Shown: positions 1-7,913 of the stretch, piece by piece
How the letters are laid out: each line of letters opens with the position of its first letter
Position numbering within the stretch: the first letter of the stretch is position 1
Assembly: GCA_003486945.1 (NCBI GenBank)
Contig: DNFL01000357.1
Location: 16,137-30,823, forward strand
DNA: 14,687 nt
Direction of reading: 5' to 3'
DNA from: Hyphomonas sp.
GTDB taxonomy: Bacteria; Pseudomonadota; Alphaproteobacteria; Caulobacterales; Hyphomonadaceae
The notes under the pieces: model-generated
Database searches by the model: none
The model's input: the letters and a program-made list of their open reading frames with translations, nothing else
What the model was told of the DNA's origin: nothing
Made by a program: the position numbers and the translations under genes

Positions 1-1322
1 CCCGCCAGCCCCGTCAGGCCCACCAGCGTAGACGTCACCGTCCAGCTGCGCAGCGTCTGCGCCTCCGTCAGTCGCAGGTACCGGCTCACCAGCCAGAACC
101 CGCTATCGCTTACATGGCTCAGCACCGTCGCGCCGGATGCAATTGCCATCACCATCAACGCCGTCCCGCCCGCGCTCAGCCCCGCCAACTCCGCCACCGG
201 CGCTGCGATACCCGCCGCCGTCAGCATTGCCACCGTCGCCGAGCCCTGAGCGACCCGGATGATCGCCGCCACCGCAAATCCGAACAGCAGCGGCGACATG
301 CCGGTCGCCGTCAATGTCGCTGCCAGCGCAGCGCCCGCTTCGGAATCCACCAAAATCTGCTTGAACGCCCCGCCCGCCCCGGTGATCAGCACGACCACTC
401 CCGCCGGCTCCAGCGCCTTCACCATCGCCCGTGTCAATGCCTTCGGCGCCACGCTGCGCAATCGTCCGAACAGAAACCATGCGAGCAGGCAGGCGACCAT
501 CAACGCAATGAACGGATGCCCCGCAAACACGACGAACCCCGATACCCTCTCCGGCATCAAAATCACGCCCGCTTTGCCGAGCGCGTCCACCAGTGTTCCG
601 ATCAGGATCAGCGCCAACGGCAACAACACAACGCCAAGCGCCGCTAGATATCCCGCGCCTTCCTCTGCTGCATCTTCCTCTTCCGGCGCCGCGCCCTGAA
701 ACTCCGCCCGCCGCTCCAGCCACCGCGCGAAGAGTGGCCCGGCAATAAGCATCGCCGGCAACCCGGTCAGGGCGCCAAACGCAATCACCAGCCCAAGATC
801 CGCACCCAGAATATCCGCCACCGCAATCGGCCCCGGCGTCGGCGGAATGAAGGCATGCGACACCGCCAGTCCCGCCAGCAACGGAATCGCAAACGCCACC
901 AATGGCCGCCCCGTCCGCCGCGACAGGCCATAAAGTACGGGCGCCAGGATGATCAATGCCACATCAAGAAATACCGGGATCGCCACAACAAAGCCGACAA
1001 AGCCCATCGCCAGCGGCGCGCGCCGTTCACCGAAGGCTTTCAGCACGCCTCCCGAGAGCGTCCGCACGCCGCCGGAGGCTTCCAGCAGCGCCCCCAACAT
1101 CGCGCCGAGCCCGACCACCACCGCGACAAAGCCCAGCGTGCCGCCCATGCCGGACTGGATCGATTTGATGATCGCCCCCGGCGCCATGCCATAGACGATG
1201 CCGAAGCCTGCGCTGACGAGCATCAGGGCGAGGAATGCTGGCATCCGCACACGGAGGATGAGACCGAGCAGTGCCGCGATGCTGGCGGCAATGGTAATCA
1301 GCGCATAGCCCGTCTCCCCCAC
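1..1322 (-). CDS. GntP-family gluconate (aldonate):H+ symporter, 3' end cut by window edge
   Basis: Inner-membrane permease of the gluconate/GntP family, which imports gluconate or related sugar acids with protons. Reading the minus strand from 1322 gives 440 residues with no stop, almost the whole usual length (about 440-450), so only a few C-terminal residues are missing. Nearly all of it is hydrophobic helices, with one acidic loop around residues 203-223. Family-like motifs are HAFIPPTPGP (156-165), RVAQGSATVA (356-365) and SHVSDSGFWLV (402-412). I chose the GTG at 1322-1320: the frame opens only after a stop at 1358-1356, there is no in-frame ATG before about residue 27, and a GAGG sits 8 bases upstream, overlapping the stop codon of the lactonase gene. 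The 10-base gap suggests translational coupling. Substrate is not decidable from sequence; the lactonase neighbour favours gluconate or xylonate. Confidence 0.9.
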   Translation of the reverse strand, partial: MGETGYALITIAASIAALLGLILRVRMPAFLALMLVSAGFGIVYGMAPGAIIKSIQSGMGGTLGFVAVVVGLGAMLGALLEASGGVRTLSGGVLKAFGERRAPLAMGFVGFVVAIPVFLDVALIILAPVLYGLSRRTGRPLVAFAIPLLAGLAVSHAFIPPTPGPIAVADILGADLGLVIAFGALTGLPAMLIAGPLFARWLERRAEFQGAAPEEEDAAEEGAGYLAALGVVLLPLALILIGTLVDALGKAGVILMPERVSGFVVFAGHPFIALMVACLLAWFLFGRLRSVAPKALTRAMVKALEPAGVVVLITGAGGAFKQILVDSEAGAALAATLTATGMSPLLFGFAVAAIIRVAQGSATVAMLTAAGIAAPVAELAGLSAGGTALMVMAIASGATVLSHVSDSGFWLVSRYLRLTEAQTLRSWTVTSTLVGLTGLA

Positions 1323-1332
1323 GCCTACGCCC

Positions 1333-2382
1333 TCAGAAGCCGAGCCCGGTCGTCTTCAGGCGCACGCGCGCAAGAAACGAGGCGGAAGTGAGGTAGAGCG
1401 TGCTTCCATCATCGCCAAAGGCGCAGTTCGCGACCGGCGTGCCCGTCGCAATGCGGGCCACAGGCGTTCCGTCCGGCAGGAACACATGCACGCCGCCCGG
1501 CCCGGTCACATAGAGGCGCCCGTCTATGTCCACCGCCATGCCGTCCGGAAAGCCGCGATAGCCTTCGGCCAACATCGGCGTCAGGTCCGAAAATAGGCGG
1601 CGCGCCGTGGGCAATCCGTCCGCTCCCAGATCATAGGCGTAAATCAGCGCCGCGCCGGGATCGGACACCGTCACATACAGCGTCCCGCCATCCGGCGAGC
1701 GCACAACGCCGTTCGGCCGCGTCAGACTGCCATCGATCAGCGTCACGCCGACGTCCGGGCGCCAGAGATACACGCCGTTATGCGGCTGTTCCTTTTGCGG
1801 CGAAGCGTCCTGCCCTTTGAGGCCATAGGGCGGATCGGTGAAATAGATCGCGCCGTCTTCCACCAGCAGCAGGTCGTTCGGGCTGGAGAAACGCTTGCCG
1901 TCAAACTCCGTCGCAAGGAAGGTCTTCTCCTTCGTCGCAAGGTCGAGCCGCGCAATCGCCCGGTTGCCATGATCGCCCAGCAGGATTGTGCCCGGCAGGT
2001 CGCCAGGGATCAGGCCATTGGCGCCCGGCTCGCTGAACACGCCTTCCGCGTCCTCCCCGCCATAGCCGGAGGGCTTGAGGAAGGTTTCCAGTCCGCCTGC
2101 CTCGCTCCATTTGTAAATCGCGTTTCCCGGAACATCCGTAAACAGAAGATATCCGCCTTCACGGATCCAGACCGGCCCTTCGGACCAGCCAAACTCATCC
2201 CCGGTCAGCTTTTCGACTTTTTCGCCATCTGCAAAAACATCCGCCGCAAGCGCCGCATCGAGGATAACGATTTCCGCGCCTGCCGGCTGCGCATACGTCA
2301 GCGCTGCCGCACCTTTGGTCTCGCACGCTGCGAGCATTGCCAGCCCGAGCGCCGCAGCGCCCGCCATAATCCGTCCACGCAT
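1333..2382 (-). CDS. SMP-30/gluconolactonase-family sugar lactonase, predicted lipoprotein
   Basis: 349-residue six-bladed propeller of the SMP-30/gluconolactonase/LRE family, which hydrolyses aldonolactones to aldonic acids using one divalent metal ion. Expected metal-ligand positions are visible: E68 in SEGP, N169 in SPND, N224 in RPNG and D280 in FPDGMAVD. The N-terminus is a short basic stretch, a hydrophobic run and the lipobox LAAC with Cys20, so the mature protein should be a periplasm-facing lipoprotein. Many family members are cytoplasmic, so export matters here. The ATG lies 3 bases after the GH3 stop, with GAGGAG about 6 bases upstream inside the GH3 end, so it is translated from the same message. 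The substrate (glucono- or xylono-lactone) is inference from the sugar-releasing enzymes and aldonate permease beside it. Confidence 0.88.
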   Translation of the reverse strand: MRGRIMAGAAALGLAMLAACETKGAAALTYAQPAGAEIVILDAALAADVFADGEKVEKLTGDEFGWSEGPVWIREGGYLLFTDVPGNAIYKWSEAGGLETFLKPSGYGGEDAEGVFSEPGANGLIPGDLPGTILLGDHGNRAIARLDLATKEKTFLATEFDGKRFSSPNDLLLVEDGAIYFTDPPYGLKGQDASPQKEQPHNGVYLWRPDVGVTLIDGSLTRPNGVVRSPDGGTLYVTVSDPGAALIYAYDLGADGLPTARRLFSDLTPMLAEGYRGFPDGMAVDIDGRLYVTGPGGVHVFLPDGTPVARIATGTPVANCAFGDDGSTLYLTSASFLARVRLKTTGLGF

Positions 2383-2385
2383 CCT

Positions 2386-4785
2386 CTACTCCTCAGAAAC
2401 TGTAACCGGCGTCGCCATCGCCGCCGCTGGCCCCGCCACCACGATCGGCGCTGTCAGGCGGAAACTGCCCGTCAGGCGGATATCGGCAGAGCCTGCCCCA
2501 ATGCCGAAATCGATGCGGCCTGCATCCGCTTCAAACTGCCCGGAAGGCGCGAAATAGGCAAACTGTTCCGGCGCCAGCGTGAAGGCTACGCGCCGCGTTT
2601 CGCCGGCCGGTATCGCCACACGCGCAAACCCGCGCAGCTCCTGCTGCGGACGCGCCACCTGCGCCACCGGGTCGCGCACATAAAGCTGCACCACTTCGTC
2701 CGCATCGACGCCGGACGTGTTCGTCACCGCCGCGCTGATCGTCACCCGACCGCCGGGCGCCAGCGTTTCTGAGGAGAGCGTCAAGCCGCCATACTCAAAC
2801 GCCGCATAGCTCAGCCCATGCCCGAAAGCGTAAGCGGGCGTGATCGGAATATCCATGTAGCGTGCGGAATCCTTCGCAAGGTCCGGGTCCGCCGGCCGGC
2901 CTGTCGGATAGTGTCCGATGAAGAAAGGCGACTGGCCCGTGCGGCGCGGAAAGCTCGCCGGCAGGCGCCCTGCCGGCACCGCATCGCCAAACAGCGCGCG
3001 CGTCACGGCCGGGCCGGCCTCAACGCCCGGGAACCAGGCGACGAGAATGGAAGCGCCCTCATGGTCCAGCAGTCCCAGGTCCAGCGGCCGGCCGGTCATC
3101 AGAACCGTGACGACCGGCTTGTCTGCCGCCAGCACAGCTTCGGCCAGCGCCTGCTGCGGCGCTGGAAGGCTGATATCGGAGCGCGAGCGCGCTTCGCCGG
3201 AAAGATTGTAGTCTTCTCCCACGACGAGGATCACGACATCTGCCGCCTTCGCCGCCGCTACGGCGCGCGCAATTGCTGCCGGGTCGCCTACCTCGCGCGT
3301 GCCTGCGCCCGGTTCATAGGTGACGTTCGCTTCGCCGAGGCGCGTGCGCAGCGCGTCCACGACCGTCACAGCGTCTTCTTCGCGCCCCTGCGCCTTCCAC
3401 GATCCGATCATGGAGCGCGCATCGCCCGCCAGCGCGCCGATCACCGCCACCTTGCCCGGCTCGGCTTTCAGCGGCAGCAGGGCATTGTCGTTGCGCAGCA
3501 GCACCATCGAGCGTTCGGCCACCTGCAAGGCTGCTTTCCGGTGCGCCGCGCTCAGCATCACAGCTGCCTCGCGCGCGCTGTTATGATACGCATACGGAGT
3601 GTCAAACAGGCCAAGGCGCTCTTTCGCCCACAACACGCGCAGCACGGAAGCATCCAGCGCCGCCTGCAGGTCTGGTGAGGATTCGACGGCCGCCAGCATA
3701 TCAGCGGCGTAAATGCCGCTCGTCATTTCCATGTCGACACTAGCGAGCAGCGCGAGCGCGCCCGCCTCTGCCCGCGTCTCTGCCACGCCATGCGCAATCA
3801 GTTCCAGCACCGAGTTCCAGTCGCTGACGACGAGGCCCTGATAGTTCCAAGCGCCGCGCAGCAGGTCGTTCAGCAGCTCCTTGTTCGCTGTTGTCGGCAC
3901 ACCGCCGATATCGTTGAAGGCGACCATGAAGCTTGCCGCGTCTTCTTCGGCGGCTGCATGGAAGGGCGGCAGGTAGACATCCATCAGTGTACGTTCGGAA
4001 ATGTCGGCACTGTCATAGTCGCGCCCGCCGGTGCCTGCGCCATACGCTCCGAAATGTTTGGCGGTGGCGATGATCGTGTCGTTGCGCATCAGGTCGCCGC
4101 CCTGATAGCCGCGCACCTGCGCCCGCGCCATGGCGGACCCGAAAAAGGGCTCCTCACCGGCGCCTTCCACTATACGCCCCCAGCGGGCATCGCGCGCGAT
4201 GTCGACCATCGGCGCAAACGTCCAGTGCAACCCCGCCGCCGAAGCCTCCACCGCCGCCACCCGCGTCGACAGCTCCGCATCATCGCTGTCAAATGTCGCC
4301 GCAATGCCAAGCGGTACGGGGAAGATGGTGCGATAGCCATGCACCACATCCATCGCGAACAGCAGCGGAATGCCCAGCCGACTCTCCTCCACAGCCACCC
4401 GCTGCAACTCGCCAAGAAACTCCGCACCCGCGACATGCAAGTAGGACCCGACGCCGCCCGCACGCACGCGCTCATACTCCGCCTCATTGATCCGCGAGTT
4501 CAGCGCAATCTGCCGCCCTCCCGCCATCTGGTTCAGCTGCCCCAGCTTCTCCGCCGTCGTCATCCGCGCCAAAATGAATTCCGCCCGTGCCTCCCCCTCC
4601 AGCCCGAGCGCGGTCGCCTGCGCCGCAATCGTCTGCCCCTCGATGGCCTCGAATGCCGCCGGTGGAGGTTCGGAAATCCCGCTCGCCGCGCAACCGGGAA
4701 CGGCGATCATCAGGGCGAGCGCAGCACTCCCCAACGTGGCTTTCAACCGCCGATCGGCGGGATGCGCTTTGCGGGATAATTTCAT
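2386..4785 (-). CDS. Glycoside hydrolase family 3 beta-glucosidase (BglX-like), predicted lipoprotein
   Basis: 799-residue GH3 enzyme that removes beta-linked glucose (possibly xylose) from the non-reducing end of oligosaccharides. Order: signal peptide with likely lipobox VPGC (Cys32); N-terminal TIM-barrel domain with FAMDVVHGYRTIFP (143-156), ARWGRIVEGAGEEPF (200-214) and KHFGAYGAGTGGRDY (243-257); nucleophile Asp322 in GLVVSDWNS; alpha/beta sandwich domain with VVGEDYNLSGEARSRSD (521-537), where Glu531 is the likely acid/base; and a C-terminal fibronectin-III-like domain (about 680-770). Length and layout match BglX-type periplasmic beta-glucosidases. The ATG has GGGAGG 5 bases upstream. 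It is first in an operon with the lactonase and permease and diverges from the GH31 gene across a putative LacI-type operator, which suggests induction by a plant- or alga-derived oligosaccharide. Exact linkage preference is not visible. Confidence 0.93.
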   Translation of the reverse strand: MKLSRKAHPADRRLKATLGSAALALMIAVPGCAASGISEPPPAAFEAIEGQTIAAQATALGLEGEARAEFILARMTTAEKLGQLNQMAGGRQIALNSRINEAEYERVRAGGVGSYLHVAGAEFLGELQRVAVEESRLGIPLLFAMDVVHGYRTIFPVPLGIAATFDSDDAELSTRVAAVEASAAGLHWTFAPMVDIARDARWGRIVEGAGEEPFFGSAMARAQVRGYQGGDLMRNDTIIATAKHFGAYGAGTGGRDYDSADISERTLMDVYLPPFHAAAEEDAASFMVAFNDIGGVPTTANKELLNDLLRGAWNYQGLVVSDWNSVLELIAHGVAETRAEAGALALLASVDMEMTSGIYAADMLAAVESSPDLQAALDASVLRVLWAKERLGLFDTPYAYHNSAREAAVMLSAAHRKAALQVAERSMVLLRNDNALLPLKAEPGKVAVIGALAGDARSMIGSWKAQGREEDAVTVVDALRTRLGEANVTYEPGAGTREVGDPAAIARAVAAAKAADVVILVVGEDYNLSGEARSRSDISLPAPQQALAEAVLAADKPVVTVLMTGRPLDLGLLDHEGASILVAWFPGVEAGPAVTRALFGDAVPAGRLPASFPRRTGQSPFFIGHYPTGRPADPDLAKDSARYMDIPITPAYAFGHGLSYAAFEYGGLTLSSETLAPGGRVTISAAVTNTSGVDADEVVQLYVRDPVAQVARPQQELRGFARVAIPAGETRRVAFTLAPEQFAYFAPSGQFEADAGRIDFGIGAGSADIRLTGSFRLTAPIVVAGPAAAMATPVTVSEE

Positions 4786-4903
4786 CCCTTCCTCCCAGGT
4801 CGTTTATAGTGTTTGTTAGCGCTAGCAGAACTGGCACCGGGATCACCGGCTGTCAAACAAGAAGCCCTCAAGGGGCTCGAAACGGCTGGGAGGAAACGGG
4901 AAA
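4786..4903. promoter_or_regulatory. Divergent control region between GH3 operon and GH31 gene
   Basis: This 118-base gap must hold the promoters for both directions and both ribosome binding sites. CCTCCC at 4791-4796 is the GH3 site read on the minus strand; GGGAGG at 4888-4893 is the GH31 site. The two sites form a perfect 10-base inverted repeat (4789-4798 and 4886-4895), explained by both carrying the same strong leader sequence. A LacI-type palindrome lies in the GH3-proximal half. A TTGACA (4856-4851) and a TATAAA (4808-4803) occur on the minus strand but are 42 bases apart, so they are not one promoter. A small stem (4863-4867 with 4873-4877) lies in the GH31 leader. I could not fix -10 boxes. 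Confidence 0.6.
4814..4827. promoter_or_regulatory. Putative LacI-family repressor operator
   Basis: TGTTAGCGCTAGCA is a near-perfect palindrome centred between 4820 and 4821: six of seven base pairs match, the exception being T4816/G4825. The TAGCGCTA core is perfect. Extending outwards, seven of nine pairs match over 4812-4829. A TAGCGCTA-type centre with the central CpG is typical of LacI-family operators for sugar genes, and similar sites are known upstream of carbohydrate genes in Caulobacter relatives. It is placed where one bound dimer could control both divergent units. No regulator gene is in the window, so the protein that binds it is unknown. Confidence 0.6.
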
Positions 4904-7792
4904 ATGCTGGAAAAAGCTGGAGTCGGTGAGAGCCGTTGGGTACGTCTCGCTCTGATCGCGGTCCCTTCGGTCATCCTTGCAGCGCTTGTGGCCTGCACAG
5001 GACTGGAAAAAGCTGGAATCGCCGAGAGCGAACCGCGCTGGACCCGCACCGAAGCCGGCATCCTCCTGCGCCCGATCAACAGCGATTCCGGCGCGATGCG
5101 TCTCGAACTGATCCGCGAAAACATCCTGCGCGTCACCGCCGCCCCCACCGCCGAAATCCCCGATATCACCAGTCTGATGGTCGTCGCCGAGCGCGAACCG
5201 GTGCCCTTCACCGCCACCGAATCCATCGGAGAGGTCACCTTATCCACTGCCAGCCTGCAGGCCCGCATCGCCCTCGACACTGGCACGATTGCCCTGCTCA
5301 GGCCTGATGGTTCCCCTATTGTGGCGACGACAGGAGGCAGCCTGTTCTCGCCTGTGAAAGTCGAAGGCCAAGACTATTACGCCATCACCCAATCCTTCAG
5401 CGGCCAGAAGGGCGAAGGCCTCTACGGCCTCGGCGCGCACCAGACCGGCGAGTTCAACTATCGCGGCGCCAACATGGAACTCGCGCAGCACAATATCGTC
5501 GATGCCGTTCCCTTCCTCGTTTCCTCGTCCGGCTACGGCATCCTCTGGGACAATAACGGCATCACCCGCTTCGGTGATCCCCGGCCCTATCACGCGCTCG
5601 ATCAGGAGCTGACACTCACCGCGCTTGACGGAACAGAAGGCGGGCTGACGGGCACGTACTTCCTCGAGGACGCAATCGTCCTGACACGGATCGAAGCGGA
5701 TCCGGACTTCCAGTATCTGCCGCCCGACGAATACCTGCGCGACCCGCCCGGCCGTTATGACTGGCCTGCCGAACTCGGCGGCGAGGAGCCGTCGAAAGTT
5801 GTCTGGGAAGGTAAAATGGAGGCGCACACATCCGGCACGCATTCGTTCAATCTCTATGCCAGCAACTATTACAAGGTGTGGATCGACGGCGAGATCGTGA
5901 TCGACCGCTGGCGCCAGAACTGGAACCCGTGGCACCACAAGTTTGACCTTGAGATGCAGCCCGGCGCGCCGCGCAGCATCAAGGTCGAATGGATTCCGAA
6001 TGGCGGTTACTACCGGCTGCAGCATCTTGGCCCGCGCCCTGTTGAAGACGCCAAAAACATCACGCTGTCCTCCGAGACGGCAAAAGCGATCGACTACTAC
6101 GTTGTTGTCGGCACCGACATTGACGGCGTGATCAGCGGCTACCGTGAACTGACCGGCCCGGCTGTGTTGTTGCCGAAATGGGCCTATGGATTCTGGCAAA
6201 GCCGCCAGCGTTATACGCGGCAGGAAGAGCTGCTGGACATCGTGAAGGAATACCGCAAGCGGGCCATTCCGTTCGACAATATCGTGCTCGACTGGTTCTA
6301 CTGGCCGGAGGACGCCTGGGGCTCGCACGCCTTTGATCTTGCGCGCTTTCCGGATGCGGACGCGATGGTGAAGGCTGTGCATGACCTCAACGCGCAGATC
6401 ATGATTTCGGTCTGGCCGAAATTCTATCCGACGACCGGCAACTACAAGGAACTCGACGCTGGCGGGCATATCTACCAACGCCAGATCGAGATGCAATCAA
6501 AGGACTGGGTTGGCCCCGGCTATGCCAATTCCTTCTACGATCCGTATTCAGAAGATGGCCGGCAGATCTATTGGCGTCAGATAGAGGAAAACCTTGGGCG
6601 CCTGGGCTTCGATGCCTGGTGGATGGATGCGACCGAGCCGGACCAGCATTCGAACCTCTCCTATCCGGAACGCGCCTCGCGCATGGGCCCAACGGCGAAG
6701 GGGCCCGGTGCGGAATTCTTCAACAGCTATGTGCTGATGAACTCGCAGGCGATCTACGAAGGCGAGCAGGACTCCAAGCCCGATACACGCAGTTTCCTGC
6801 TGACGCGCTCGGCCTGGGGCGGCATCCAGCGCTACGCCTCCGTCGTGTGGAGCGGCGACGTGACCGGGCGGTGGGAGGACCTTGCGCTGCAGGTTCCGGC
6901 GGGACTTAACATGTCGCTGTCCGGTGTGCCGAACTGGACGCACGACATTGGCGGCTTTGCAGTTGAAGACCACTATACGCGGCAGGACCCTGCGCATCTC
7001 GAAGAGTGGCGCGAGCTCTATTCCCGTTGGTTCCAGTACGGCGTCTTTACGCCCGTGTTCCGCTCGCATGGCGAATTTCCGTTCCGCGAGACCTGGAACA
7101 TCGCACCGGAGGGCAGCGAGGTGTATGAAGGCCTCGTCTACTATCACCAGCTGCGTTACCGCCTGTTGCCCTACATCTACACTCTGGCCGCAGACACTTA
7201 TCACAAGAATGGCACGATCATGCGCGCGCTCGTGATGGACTTTCCGGATGATCCGCAGACGCACAATATCGGCGACCAGTATATGTTCGGGCCCGCGTTC
7301 CATGTCGCGGCTGTTACGGAGTTTAAAGCCCGCACACGCGACGTGTACCTGCCTGCGGGTGTGGACTGGTATGACTTCTATTCAGGTGAGAGGCGCTCTG
7401 GCGGCAGCACTTTTACCGTGGATGCACCGCTGACGCGCATTCCGCTGCATGTGCGCGCGGGGGCCATCGTGCCCATGGGGCCGGAAGTGCAATACGCCCT
7501 GCAGGAGACCGACGGCAGCCTGACGATCCGCGTCTATCGCGGCGCAAACGGCGCATTCAGCCTTTATGAGGATGACGGCGTCACCAACGCTGGCCAGCGC
7601 GGCGAGCATTGCCGCATTCCGTTCTCCTATAGCGACGCCGATGGCACGCTGACCATCGGCCAGCGGCAGGGCATCTACCCCGGCATGCATGCGCAGCGAA
7701 CGCTGCAGATCGAGTGGGTCGGCGGGCCTGTGCCCGGCGAACAGAGCGTAGTCTATTCCGGCAGTGAAATCCGGGTCCAAGCGCCCCGCTGA
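4904..7792 (+). CDS. GH31 alpha-xylosidase (Xyl31A-like) with PA14 insert, predicted lipoprotein
   Basis: 962-residue GH31 retaining alpha-glycosidase, most like bacterial alpha-xylosidases that take terminal alpha-1,6-xylose off xyloglucan oligosaccharides. Order: N-terminal segment with hydrophobic run and lipobox LVAC (Cys31); beta-sandwich domain (about 50-245); a PA14-like insert (about 246-378; TGTYFLED, HTSGTHSFNLYASNYYKVWI, VEWIPNGGYYRLQ), which in known Xyl31A enzymes helps bind longer substrates; (beta/alpha)8 barrel (about 420-770) with nucleophile Asp575 in WWMDATEPD and likely acid/base Asp652 in WSGDVTGRW; and C-terminal beta domains ending with SLYEDDG (886-892). ATG 4904 has GGGAGG 10 bases upstream. 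It diverges from the GH3 operon and probably shares its operator. Alpha-glucosidase activity is the main alternative; the PA14 insert and DATEPD signature favour alpha-xylosidase. The first codons show an in-frame repeat. Confidence 0.9.
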   Translation: MLEKAGVGESRWVRLALIAVPSVILAALVACTGLEKAGIAESEPRWTRTEAGILLRPINSDSGAMRLELIRENILRVTAAPTAEIPDITSLMVVAEREPVPFTATESIGEVTLSTASLQARIALDTGTIALLRPDGSPIVATTGGSLFSPVKVEGQDYYAITQSFSGQKGEGLYGLGAHQTGEFNYRGANMELAQHNIVDAVPFLVSSSGYGILWDNNGITRFGDPRPYHALDQELTLTALDGTEGGLTGTYFLEDAIVLTRIEADPDFQYLPPDEYLRDPPGRYDWPAELGGEEPSKVVWEGKMEAHTSGTHSFNLYASNYYKVWIDGEIVIDRWRQNWNPWHHKFDLEMQPGAPRSIKVEWIPNGGYYRLQHLGPRPVEDAKNITLSSETAKAIDYYVVVGTDIDGVISGYRELTGPAVLLPKWAYGFWQSRQRYTRQEELLDIVKEYRKRAIPFDNIVLDWFYWPEDAWGSHAFDLARFPDADAMVKAVHDLNAQIMISVWPKFYPTTGNYKELDAGGHIYQRQIEMQSKDWVGPGYANSFYDPYSEDGRQIYWRQIEENLGRLGFDAWWMDATEPDQHSNLSYPERASRMGPTAKGPGAEFFNSYVLMNSQAIYEGEQDSKPDTRSFLLTRSAWGGIQRYASVVWSGDVTGRWEDLALQVPAGLNMSLSGVPNWTHDIGGFAVEDHYTRQDPAHLEEWRELYSRWFQYGVFTPVFRSHGEFPFRETWNIAPEGSEVYEGLVYYHQLRYRLLPYIYTLAADTYHKNGTIMRALVMDFPDDPQTHNIGDQYMFGPAFHVAAVTEFKARTRDVYLPAGVDWYDFYSGERRSGGSTFTVDAPLTRIPLHVRAGAIVPMGPEVQYALQETDGSLTIRVYRGANGAFSLYEDDGVTNAGQRGEHCRIPFSYSDADGTLTIGQRQGIYPGMHAQRTLQIEWVGGPVPGEQSVVYSGSEIRVQAPR
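4907..5017 (+). repeat. 15-base direct repeat within the GH31 signal-peptide coding region
   Basis: CTGGAAAAAGCTGGA occurs at 4907-4921 and again, identically, at 5003-5017. The offset is 96 bases, exactly 32 codons, so it is in frame: residues 2-10 read LEKAGVGES and residues 34-42 read LEKAGIAES. One copy precedes the signal-peptide core and the other follows the lipobox Cys31. It may be a trace of a local duplication or a chance likeness of short segments. I know of no function for it. Confidence 0.6.
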
Positions 7793-7913
7793 TCCACCGG
7801 AATTCCAAAGGGTTCCCCGGCGTCACAAGCGCCTGCCGCGGCGCCATATGTTCCTTTACCCTGCGTTCTGTGCATGATCGATCCCAACAAATCCAAAGAA
7901 ACCGGGGAGAGAC
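7793..7913 (+). other. Intergenic spacer, GH31 to acyl-CoA synthetase
   Basis: The 121-base gap separates two rightward genes of unrelated function, so the synthetase probably has its own promoter here, although I cannot assign -35/-10 boxes. A GC-rich five-pair stem (GCGCC at 7829-7833 with GGCGC at 7840-7844) is followed by no run of T, so it is at best a weak terminator for the GH31 message. The synthetase ribosome binding site GGGGAGAG lies at 7904-7911. Confidence 0.4.

Noticed and set aside
1780..4779. Several 280-330 codon plus-strand frames opposite the lactonase and GH3 genes
   Set aside because: Arginine/histidine-rich translations without domains, antisense to strongly supported genes.
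4803..4856. TTGACA plus TATAAA on the minus strand as the GH3 promoter
   Set aside because: The two elements are 42 bases apart, far beyond a normal 16-18 base spacing, and neither has a good partner at the right distance.
4789..4895. 10-base inverted repeat flanking the divergent promoter region as a regulatory or mobile-element repeat
   Set aside because: Both arms are the ribosome binding site leaders of the two divergent genes, which explains the match.
5240..6496. 418-codon open frame on the minus strand inside GH31
   Set aside because: It is antisense to a gene with intact catalytic motifs, has no recognisable domain, and long antisense frames are expected in high-GC DNA.
7829..7844. 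GC-rich hairpin after GH31 as an intrinsic terminator
   Set aside because: Only five pairs and no T-run follows; too weak to call.
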